A program made the position numbers and the translations under genes. Below are positions 1 to 5,512 of a stretch of 6,246 bases of DNA, piece by piece. The notes beneath the pieces were generated by a model that saw only the letters and a program-made list of their open reading frames with translations, was not told where the DNA came from and did not search any database. This stretch comes from Bacteroidota bacterium (lineage in GTDB: Bacteria; Bacteroidota; Bacteroidia; AKYH767-A; OLB10): NCBI GenBank assembly GCA_016717325.1, contig JADKFV010000045.1, positions 1 through 6,246 on the forward strand, given 5' to 3'. Numbering within the stretch: position 1 is the stretch's first letter; each line of letters begins with the position of its first letter.

Positions 1-74
1 AAGAATGTTTTGGAAAAAAAATATCCCACACATACATAATTCAAAAAGAAGTATCCCCGATGTGATATAGTGTT
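1..74. other. AT-rich region downstream of the response regulator gene, no feature seen
   Basis: These 74 bases follow the response regulator stop codon in its direction of transcription. I looked for an inverted repeat followed by a T run on the minus strand and found none. There is a T-rich run on that strand, but the two GGGATA-type words nearby are direct copies, not inverted ones. The operon may continue past the window edge or end at a site outside it. Confidence 0.5.
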
Positions 75-695
75 TTAAACTAAAATTCCCAGCTTAACAG
101 CAGTGGTAATCAAAGAGGCAGTGTTTTGTACGTTAAATTTTGCAAGCAAGTTTTTACGATGGCTATCTACGGTACTTTGGCTGACAAATATTTTTTCCGC
201 AATTTCTTTATTGGTCATTCCTTGCGAAATATATTGCAATATCTCTTTTTCGCGTCTTGTTAATGTAGGAATATTTTCTTCAGTTGATGGAATTATGGAG
301 GGCATGGAAATGTTTTGACTCACAAACATTTTATTATTTATAACCGAATTTATTGCTTCTTCAATTTCGTCTTTACCGGCACTTTTAATTAAATAGCCCG
401 AAGCACCGTTGGCAATCATTTGCGAAACATAACTGCGTTGGATAAAAGAACTTAGTGCTATCACATGTACTTTTGGAAAATCCTTTTTAATTAATAAACA
501 AAGTTCAATACCACTTACTTCGGGCATATTAATATCTATAAAAGCAATATCAATCGCATTCGCTTTTAATTGCACCATGGCATCATTAGCACTAGTGGCG
601 GTGGCTACCAAATATACATCCTCAATTCGAGCGAGTATATTCCTCATGCCCTCTATCACCATTTCGTGATCGTCCACTACCATTACTTGTATCAT
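75..695 (-). CDS. NarL/LuxR-family response regulator (REC + HTH)
   Basis: A 206-aa two-component response regulator, a cytoplasmic DNA-binding transcription factor activated by phosphotransfer from a histidine kinase. The receiver domain covers about residues 2-120: acidic pair D8/D9, phospho-acceptor D54 in FIDINMP, conserved hydroxyl S82 and K104. The LuxR/GerE helix-turn-helix covers about 143-206, with LTRREKEIL, the GMTNKEIAEKIFVSQSTVDSH recognition region split around K163, and a C-terminal helix. Length and order are normal for the NarL/FixJ class and all key residues are present. The ATG start lies 14 nt after the stop of the kinase gene and has an A-rich leader with no Shine-Dalgarno sequence, so it is very likely the last seen gene of the operon and the cognate partner of that kinase. 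The targets cannot be read from the sequence; self-regulation or control of the divergent surface-protein gene is a guess. Confidence 0.95.
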   Translation of the reverse strand: MIQVMVVDDHEMVIEGMRNILARIEDVYLVATATSANDAMVQLKANAIDIAFIDINMPEVSGIELCLLIKKDFPKVHVIALSSFIQRSYVSQMIANGASGYLIKSAGKDEIEEAINSVINNKMFVSQNISMPSIIPSTEENIPTLTRREKEILQYISQGMTNKEIAEKIFVSQSTVDSHRKNLLAKFNVQNTASLITTAVKLGILV

Positions 696-709
696 GATAT
701 TTTTTGTTT

Positions 710-1470
710 TTATACTTGTATTTCTATACTAATAGTAGTTCCCTTTTTTGGATACGATTCTATTTCAAACCGGCCTTTTATATAGTCGACACGTGACTGT
801 ACATTTTGCAAACCACTACCTTTATAATTTGCAAGTTGCGCACTATTGAATCCTATGCCATCATCTTCCACTATCAGAGTAAGTGTATTTTCGTTTTTCG
901 ATAGTTGTATCAAAATATTTTTGGCCGATGCATGTTTAATAGCATTATTCGAAAGCTCCTGTATAATGCGATAAGTGTTACCTCCATCGATTTTTCAATA
1001 GGGTTTGTTATGCCTAATTGAGTATATTTCATTTTTACCATTCTGCTTTCATTTATGCTATCGCAATAATCCTGCATGGCTTCTGCCAACCCCAATCGCA
1101 ACAATGCTTCGGGCATCATGTTGTGCGCCACTCTTCGCATTTCAGCTATGGCATTATCTAATTGTAATATTGATTTATAAAACAGTGATGAATCTTTTTC
1201 GTCAAGCATTATATTTCCTTTGAGTGACGACAAATTTAATTTTATACCACTCAGCATGCCGCCTAAGCTATCGTGTAAATCTTTTGCCATTCGGGTACGC
1301 TCCTCCTCCTGACCTTTTAAAATGCTTTCAAGTGCAATGAGTTGTTTTTCTTTCTCAAAAATAATTTTTCGCTTTCGATACTGAAAAATAAAAATAAACA
1401 AGCCTGCGATAAATAAAAAAAATATTATCGCAGCTAAAACAATAAAAACTGTTAATCCGGTTTGCCCCAT
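710..1470 (-). CDS. Sensor-less HisKA_3 histidine kinase, apparent 1-base frameshift
   Basis: Membrane-bound histidine kinase of the NarX/DesK (HisKA_3) class, expected to phosphorylate the response regulator encoded next. As given it is split: frame one runs from 1470 to 910 and frame two is open from 994 to 710. Restoring one base at 973-975 joins them into about 253 aa. Seen features: one transmembrane helix (about 7-29), a basic and charged linker helix (about 31-58), the phospho-acceptor H66 in AKDLHDSLGG, then the HATPase domain with N-box QELSNNAIKHA (E172, N176), G1 box DDGIGF and G2 box GSGLQNVQSR. There is no extracellular or PAS/GAF sensor. I prefer the ATG at 1470 (MGQTGLTV) because AGGA lies a few bases upstream and the helix then sits at the N terminus; an ATG at 1527 in the same frame is also possible. 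The gene overlaps the preceding membrane-protein gene by 19 nt, suggesting translational coupling. If the frameshift is real, the product lacks its ATP-binding domain. Confidence 0.88.
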
Positions 1471-2097
1471 ATTAATCCTACAGTAAACATTAAGTACATT
1501 ATGTAATTGAGTGAGGTAGCAACCCAAGCTGCCGGAATAAAGATAACAAGGTTTTTTGTCAATTCATTATACAATCCATAAAAAGGAAATGTGCCTAAAT
1601 AAAAAATCAACATGCCTAAAGCAATCCAAAAAGTTGTTAGTTGATTAAATTTCAAAATGTTTTCAGAACGCACTAAATCGATAAAATAAATAATAATGTA
1701 AACCAGAATAAATAAATTGCCAACGGTATATGATAGACTCTCGAAAAAATAATCTGCATTGTCAAAATTATATTTTTCGATTGCCAGTGTTGCGCAATAA
1801 AGTGCAGCACTTATTACGGGTAATGTCTTAAATTTTGCAGGTAATGTTTTATAAAAAAACCAACTTATAAAAAGCATTTCGATGACGACTGTAATTTGAT
1901 TTAAAATGACAAAAGTTTTGCTTTTCATAACAAACTAAAAGCGAACCAAAAGTTGCGATGAGTGAAATAGAAATTAAATACCCTACAAGCCACTTTAAAT
2001 AATTATGCTTCCATTTACCAAAAGTAATACAACCCACAATGGCAGCCAACAGCTCAACAACCAAAAGGTATTGCGTATATAAATACAAGTCATGCAT
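1452..2097 (-). CDS. Predicted seven-helix membrane protein, apparent 1-base frameshift
   Basis: Integral membrane protein of unknown function. The reading frame is split: an 82-codon frame from 2097 and a 158-codon frame ending at 1452 overlap between 1849 and 1928. Removing one base near 1922-1940 gives about 214 aa with roughly seven hydrophobic segments: about 7-27, 34-55, 60-80, 85-102, 120-142, 150-173 and 180-208. The join falls between helices 2 and 3, and neither half alone looks like a complete membrane protein. The overall plan, including a TTFWIALGMLIFYLG motif in helix 6, resembles an uncharacterised Bacteroidota family of about 215-230 aa that I recall beside sensor kinases (memory, not a search). 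It starts 12 nt after the preceding gene and its last codons overlap the kinase start. The kinase has no sensor domain, so a role as membrane signal receiver or kinase modulator is plausible inference. The alternative is two separate small genes, the second starting at ATG 1928. Confidence 0.7.
1922..1940 (-). other. Apparent frameshift zone in the membrane-protein gene
   Basis: Coding-strand reading moves by one base here. The upstream frame reads ...SLLVCYEK and then loses membrane-protein character; the downstream frame starts with SKTFVILNQ. Two short A/T runs lie in the zone: 1922-1925 (AAAA on the coding strand) and 1937-1940. Removing one A from the first gives a smooth CYESKTFVILNQ join. 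The exact base cannot be fixed without a homologue alignment. Confidence 0.6.
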
Positions 2098-2109
2098 ACT
2101 TTTTATTTG

Positions 2110-2748
2110 TTATTGACCGAATGCAGTTCTGCCACATACGGGTGGACATAAGGTTCCATGATTTTTTCCTGCCATCAACACTGCGACTAAGCCAGTTCCA
2201 TCCGATGGAATTAAAGTAGGCATACAACCTTTGCCATTATTGAAACTCTTATCCAAATAGAAATCATTGTGAACGCCTGGTGCTGTGGGTTTATCAAAAG
2301 TAGGCACCATAAAAACTGTGTGCATATCTCCAAAACTATCAGGCACGTTTTTTAAATCGGGATAAGTTATAAGATTTGCAGAATTAATTGTTGGATATTT
2401 TGCATAATAAATGCGCACCCCCAAATTAAATGAATCGGGGCAATTATTTTTGCAAACTGAATTTTCAATTTGCCAAATAAATTTTTTTAAATCGTCTAAG
2501 CCAAACCAAACAGATGCCGCATCGAGATAATTTCTGTTTGGAATCATTTGGCGCATCCGTTGATAATTGTTTGCCATCAACTTGAGCAATACTCCATCTA
2601 CCAATTCATAGGTTGAGTCCTGCGAATAATTAAGAGAAACCTGGTTGCAATTTTTTTGTACGGGTTCAGTTAAGGGTGTCCTTGTTAAATATAAATACGC
2701 AACACAACCTGCTAATATTACATTTAAAAGAAGTGAGAAATTTTTCAT
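2110..2748 (-). CDS. Conserved hypothetical membrane- or lipid-anchored Cys-rich protein
   Basis: A 212-aa protein of unknown function and the first gene of the operon. Residues 5-22 are hydrophobic after a short basic N terminus. They contain ILAGC, which fits a lipobox with C15 as the lipidated residue, but the hydrophobic run continues beyond C15 (VAYLYL), which is unusual for a lipoprotein and fits an uncleaved N-terminal anchor as well. The rest is expected outside the cytoplasm. It contains C34, a CxxxC pair at C99/C103, C175 and a C-terminal CPPVC (C201/C205) preceded by NHG. Other striking stretches are SVWFGLDDLKKFIWQIE, LGVRIYYAKYP and MHTVFMVPT; I recall these as conserved in Bacteroidota hypothetical proteins but know no function. 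The even spread of Cys suggests disulfides or metal binding (inference). The ATG at 2748 has no Shine-Dalgarno sequence, and the stop lies 12 nt before the membrane-protein gene. Its place in the operon suggests a periplasmic accessory to the signalling pair. Confidence 0.82.
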   Translation of the reverse strand: MKNFSLLLNVILAGCVAYLYLTRTPLTEPVQKNCNQVSLNYSQDSTYELVDGVLLKLMANNYQRMRQMIPNRNYLDAASVWFGLDDLKKFIWQIENSVCKNNCPDSFNLGVRIYYAKYPTINSANLITYPDLKNVPDSFGDMHTVFMVPTFDKPTAPGVHNDFYLDKSFNNGKGCMPTLIPSDGTGLVAVLMAGKNHGTLCPPVCGRTAFGQ

Positions 2749-2799
2749 ACGTTATTTTTTTTAGTGGTTAAAGAAATTTTGATTTTGAAATTAGAAGGC

Positions 2800-2827
2800 G
2801 AAACATAGACATATTATTTTAATCAAA
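2800..2827 (-). promoter_or_regulatory. Weak candidate promoter for the minus-strand signalling operon
   Basis: On the minus strand, TATGTTTC (2807-2800) resembles the Bacteroidota -7 element TAnnTTTG with one mismatch. A TTTTTG stretch ending at 2824 could be the -33 element, but the spacing of about 16 nt is shorter than the usual 19-21. It would start transcription roughly 50 nt upstream of the ATG at 2748. AT-rich sequence makes chance matches common. Confidence 0.3.
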
Positions 2828-2837
2828 AATCGCTTTT

Positions 2838-2860
2838 AAAAAAATCCCCTTTTTAGGGGA
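2838..2860 (-). terminator. Possible minus-strand terminator or attenuator hairpin
   Basis: TCCCCT (2845-2850), loop TTTT, AGGGGA (2855-2860) form a perfect 6-bp stem. On the minus strand it is followed by a run of seven T (2844-2838), the layout of a small intrinsic terminator. It would stop transcription entering from the right, about 90 nt before the first codon of the operon. It could be an attenuator if the operon promoter lies further upstream, or a block to antisense reading. Stem strength is moderate. Confidence 0.4.
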
Positions 2861-2887
2861 GAAACAAAAATCCCTGTTTTAGCGGAT
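2841..2887. repeat. Two imperfect 26-bp-spaced direct repeats in the divergent region
   Basis: The segments starting at 2841 and 2867 match at 17 of the first 20 positions. The cores are TCCCCTTTTTAGGGGA and TCCCTGTTTTAGCGGA. The first is a perfect palindromic hairpin and the second is a degraded version of it. They lie between the two divergent genes, just upstream of the plus-strand promoter, so they may be paired protein-binding sites or remnants of a repeated hairpin element. Confidence 0.45.
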
Positions 2888-2917
2888 TGATTTGGGCTCG
2901 TTGCCAACATAGTTTTG
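2887..2917 (+). promoter_or_regulatory. Bacteroidota-type promoter for the S74 surface-protein gene
   Basis: TAGTTTTG (2910-2917) is an exact match to the Bacteroidota -7 consensus TAnnTTTG. TTG at 2887-2889 lies 20 nt upstream, within the expected -33 spacing. Transcription would begin near 2923-2925 and leave a leader of about 32 nt that is A-rich before the ATG at 2957. This also argues against the in-frame ATG at 2915, which falls inside the -7 element. Confidence 0.55.
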
Positions 2918-2956
2918 CCACCGCATTTATTAACTAACAATTTAAAAAACAAAATT

Positions 2957-4906
2957 ATGCAAAAGTCAATTTCAAAAATTTTAATGAGCGCAATAGTTGC
3001 TTGCTCATTATCGCCTGCCATGTCACAATGGACAACAACAGGAACCGTAATTGCCCCAACGGTGCTTACAAACAATGTAAGTGTGGGCACAACTGTGAAT
3101 GGAGCAAACATTTACGCACAAAAAACCAATGCTGTAACGCTTGGTATTAAATCGCAAACGGCAGGTGCAACCATGTTTATGGACAAAGGTAGCGCAACAA
3201 CAAATGCAGCATTTGCTTATCGATTTCTTGGCACCACATTGTGGAACACCGGTATGCTAGGCGGCAACAATTACTCAATCAGGAATGTTGCAAATAATAC
3301 ATTTCCGGTTGTAGTGGCTCAGAATGACAATGTGGGTTTGGGCACTTTAACACCACAATCAAAATTTGATATTGCCGGACTGAGTAATTGGGACTTAACC
3401 AATACTCCCGGTGATTTGCGTATTGGAAACGACTCTTACAATTTCAAACTTGGAGTTGCGCTTGCTGGAGGCGGTTCTGGTAATGTACACATGGCTGCCA
3501 GTACATTGTTCATCATGGGCACAGGCACCACACAACCAAATCTAAATACATTAACTATTGGTGGTGGCCAAGTTGGTATTGGAGTGCTTTATCCAACTGC
3601 AAAACTTGATGTGGCAGGCGATGTTAAAATCAATGGAATTATTGTTGGCAAAGGTAACGGCAGTATAGCAAACAATACAGTAGTTGGAGATGGCGCATTG
3701 GCTGCTAACAGCGGAGCAGGTGCAAATACTGCAATAGGTTACTCGGCTCAACACTTAAATACAATTGGATATGCCAATACAAGTATAGGTGCATACAGCA
3801 TGTTGAATAACGTGGATGGATTTTCAAATACTGCACTTGGCAGTGAAAGTTTAAGAGATAATACTTCCGGTTACTTTAATACTGCAATTGGACAGGCAAG
3901 TTTAGCATCAGCACAGGGTTTTGATAATACAGCAGTGGGTCGCTATGCATTGCTAACCGCTTCTGCCGGAAACTCCAATTCAGCATTTGGCTCTGCAGCA
4001 AATTTAAACGATAGCAGTTTATCGAATGTTACCTTACTTGGATTTTATACTGTAGGCACTGCAAACAATAGTGTTCAAATTGGAAACAATGCTGTAACAA
4101 GTGTAAAAGCAGGCAATAATGTCGTAATTGTTTCGGACGGCCGATTCAAGAAGAATGTTCACGAAAATGTGCCAGGCTTAGCCTTTATTAACAAACTTAA
4201 ACCTGTAACATACAATTATGATGTTACAGGGTTGGATGCCTTTCAAAGAAATGGAGCAGCGAGCAGTAACGAAAAAATGATGTCCGATGCTGCATCGAAA
4301 CAATATGCTGAAGCTGTTGCAAAAAAAGAAAAATTGATATATTCAGGATTTATAGCACAAGATGTAGAGAAAGCAGCGCAGAAATTGGGTTATGATTTTA
4401 GTGGAGTGTACAAGCCACAAGGCGAAAAAGACCCTTATGGTTTAAGCTATGCCGAATTTGTTGTGCCTATTGTGAAAGCCGTTCAAGAGTTAGATGCAAA
4501 AAACAAAAATGCTGAATTAGAAAATGCTGAATTGAAAAGCAAGAATCAATCTCTCGAGAATCGTTTGAATGAAATACAGCAATGTTTAGAAAATTTGTGC
4601 AATACACCCACACAAGATAGAGCTTCAAACTTCAAACTTCCATCTCCAAACTTCCTTGCCCAAAATCAGCCAAACCCTTTCAATCAATCAACTGCAATAA
4701 CTTACAGTCTTAATAGCGATGCAGGCAATGCACAAATTGTAATTCGCAATTTGAATGGTGAACAAATAAAAGTCATAGCAATAAACAAAACCCGCAAAGG
4801 CCAGGTTATAATAAATGCCAACGAACTTGCACAAGGCACATACACGTATACACTTATAGTTAACAATCAAAGTGTGGATACTAAATTGATGGTGGTTACC
4901 AAGTAG
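2957..4906 (+). CDS. T9SS-exported surface protein with S74 self-processing chaperone domain
   Basis: A 649-aa secreted protein, probably a trimeric fibre-like surface protein. Order of parts: Sec signal peptide 1-22 (cleavage near AMS|QW); beta-rich N-terminal region 24-235 with two VGxG..xPxxKxDxxG motifs at about 126 and 206; seven to eight 16-17-residue NTAIG-type repeats at about 240-375; Peptidase_S74 domain at about 390-512; coiled coil 509-548 (NAELENAELKSKNQSLENRL region); linker; T9SS type A sorting domain at about 566-649 with PNPF (572-575) and a GTYTYTLIV...KLMVV ending. S74 is the intramolecular chaperone of phage tailspikes and endosialidases: it helps a trimeric beta-helix fold and then cuts itself off. 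The expected cut site S393|D394 and K398 of SDGRFK are present. I start at ATG 2957, not 2915, because it gives a clean signal peptide and an A-rich leader. No other phage gene is nearby, so this is a cellular surface protein. Ligand and function are unknown. Confidence 0.9.
   Translation: MQKSISKILMSAIVACSLSPAMSQWTTTGTVIAPTVLTNNVSVGTTVNGANIYAQKTNAVTLGIKSQTAGATMFMDKGSATTNAAFAYRFLGTTLWNTGMLGGNNYSIRNVANNTFPVVVAQNDNVGLGTLTPQSKFDIAGLSNWDLTNTPGDLRIGNDSYNFKLGVALAGGGSGNVHMAASTLFIMGTGTTQPNLNTLTIGGGQVGIGVLYPTAKLDVAGDVKINGIIVGKGNGSIANNTVVGDGALAANSGAGANTAIGYSAQHLNTIGYANTSIGAYSMLNNVDGFSNTALGSESLRDNTSGYFNTAIGQASLASAQGFDNTAVGRYALLTASAGNSNSAFGSAANLNDSSLSNVTLLGFYTVGTANNSVQIGNNAVTSVKAGNNVVIVSDGRFKKNVHENVPGLAFINKLKPVTYNYDVTGLDAFQRNGAASSNEKMMSDAASKQYAEAVAKKEKLIYSGFIAQDVEKAAQKLGYDFSGVYKPQGEKDPYGLSYAEFVVPIVKAVQELDAKNKNAELENAELKSKNQSLENRLNEIQQCLENLCNTPTQDRASNFKLPSPNFLAQNQPNPFNQSTAITYSLNSDAGNAQIVIRNLNGEQIKVIAINKTRKGQVIINANELAQGTYTYTLIVNNQSVDTKLMVVTK
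3671..4060 (+). repeat. Tandem 16-17-residue NTAIG-type protein repeats (about 51 bp period)
   Basis: Within the S74 protein, the motif N-[TSV]-x-[ILVF]-G recurs with N at residues 240, 257, 274, 291, 308, 324, 341 and, more weakly, 357 (NVTLLG). Spacing is 17,17,17,17,16,17,16. A second conserved point is a G about 14 residues after each N, as in TIGYA, VDGFS, TSGYF and AQGFD. The regular spacing resembles YadA-head-like or triple beta-helix turns, one turn per repeat (inference). DNA copies are diverged, so the array is old. Confidence 0.8.
4623..4655 (+). repeat. Low-complexity CTTC/AAACTTC linker before the sorting domain
   Basis: The word AAACTTC occurs three times, as overlapping copies near 4628-4640 and again at 4648-4654, and encodes the SNFKLPSPNF linker between the coiled coil and the T9SS sorting domain. 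The composition differs from the surrounding coding sequence and looks like intergenic low-complexity sequence. Confidence 0.5.
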
Positions 4907-5123
4907 TTCTAGAGTTCCAGAGCTTAAAAGTTCCAGAGTTCAATAGTTAATGAGTTTTGAAAGTTGGGGAGAGCTTGCTGTGTATATTATCTAACTGTTT
5001 AGAAAGACTGCAGTGTGGAAAATTTTTACAGACAAATTTCGCATTACAACTTTAACCTTGCCCACTAACGCTTATTCAATTGAACGACCGAAAACAAATT
5101 ACTTGTATTTAAACAAACCAATT
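4907..5123. other. Non-coding 3' region of the S74 gene with short repeats
   Basis: This stretch lies between the S74 gene stop and the terminator. It opens with two copies of AGTTCCAGAG (starting at 4913 and 4929, 16 nt apart) plus related GTTCTAGAG and GAGTTC words. A weak TCTAA/TTAGA stem sits at 4990-5003. No convincing gene: one frame is open from about 4995 to 5174 but has no ATG and runs through the terminator. It is probably a long 3' untranslated region; a small RNA is possible but unsupported. Confidence 0.5.
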
Positions 5124-5160
5124 AAAAGGGATGTCGTAAACGACATCCCTTTTTTATTTT
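5124..5160 (+). terminator. Strong rho-independent terminator
   Basis: AAAAGGGATGTCG (5124-5136), loop TAAA, CGACATCCCTTTT (5141-5153) form a perfect 13-bp stem with a 4-base loop, followed by more T (5154-5155, 5157-5160). It is oriented to end plus-strand transcription from the S74 gene, 218 nt after its stop. On the minus strand the stem is followed only by AATTGG, so use in that direction would be weak. Confidence 0.9.
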
Positions 5161-5424
5161 ATTATAATTTTTGAAGATCCAATTTACAAAAATCAAATAC
5201 TGCAAATACCTTTTTCCAATGGAGCAAATTCTTTTCTACGGCTTTAAAAAAACAGGTGCATACCTTCAATTGAAAGTTGGCATTTTGAAACAGATTTGTC
5301 TTTATTGAATTGTTAGGAAATCCTTTTACAAAAAAAATAAAAAGGGACTTGAAAAAACCATTTATGGAGGTTCTACACAAAAACTAAAAACCCATTAAAT
5401 TACTAAAACATCCGTGCAATTTTG

Positions 5425-5460
5425 GTGACAACAATCATCTATTACTGTGACCGTAATCAT
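5425..5460 (+). promoter_or_regulatory. Direct-repeat pair GTGAC-N3-AATCAT, candidate operator
   Basis: GTGACAACAATCAT (5425-5438) and GTGACCGTAATCAT (5447-5460) are identical at 11 of 14 positions, differing only in the three central bases. The start-to-start distance is 22 bp, about two helical turns, so both would face the same side of the DNA. They lie 53-88 nt upstream of the SBBP-protein start, just before a weak promoter element, which is typical geometry for a dimeric activator. The factor is unknown. Confidence 0.45.
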
Positions 5461-5483
5461 AAGAAAATAAATCACTGAAGCAG

Positions 5484-5490
5484 TACTTTG
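5484..5490 (+). promoter_or_regulatory. Weak candidate -7 element for the SBBP-protein gene
   Basis: TACTTTG (5484-5490) is the TAnnTTTG pattern with one spacer base missing, and no TTG is found at the right distance upstream. It would start transcription near 5497, leaving a very short A-rich leader before ATG 5513. An imperfect promoter next to the repeat pair would fit activator-dependent expression. Confidence 0.25.
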
Positions 5491-5512
5491 TATTGTAAAA
5501 ATTAAAAAAAAG

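Larger units (their letters stand above)
5161..5512. other. Intergenic region, no convincing gene
   Basis: This is 352 nt of AT-rich sequence between the terminator and the SBBP-protein gene. A 72-codon minus-strand frame (5380-5162) begins MCRTSINGFF, is rich in Phe and Lys, matches no family I know and has no obvious leader, so I do not call it. The last 90 nt hold the direct-repeat pair and candidate promoter listed separately. A degraded mobile-element fragment cannot be excluded. Confidence 0.45.

Noticed and set aside
970..980. Programmed ribosomal frameshift in the kinase
   Set aside because: No slippery heptamer is visible at the join, and the site separates essential domains in a way not known for this family.
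2915..2956. Upstream ATG extending the S74 protein by 14 residues
   Set aside because: It overlaps the -7 promoter element and would put a polar stretch before an otherwise good signal peptide; ATG 2957 is better.
2836..3111. 91-codon minus-strand frame over the divergent region and the S74 signal peptide
   Set aside because: Shadow of the real plus-strand gene; its N-terminal half is antisense to the signal-peptide coding region.
4133..4500. Prophage remnant, suggested by the phage-type S74 domain
   Set aside because: The protein carries a Sec signal peptide and a T9SS sorting domain, and no phage structural, integrase or lysis gene is nearby.
4990..5003. TCTAA-CTGT-TTAGA hairpin
   Set aside because: Only five base pairs, AT-rich and without a T run; likely chance.
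4995..5174. Plus-strand open frame through the terminator
   Set aside because: No ATG start and it reads through a perfect terminator hairpin.
5162..5380. 72-codon minus-strand frame
   Set aside because: Phe/Lys-rich composition expected from AT-rich DNA, no recognised family, no visible promoter or leader.
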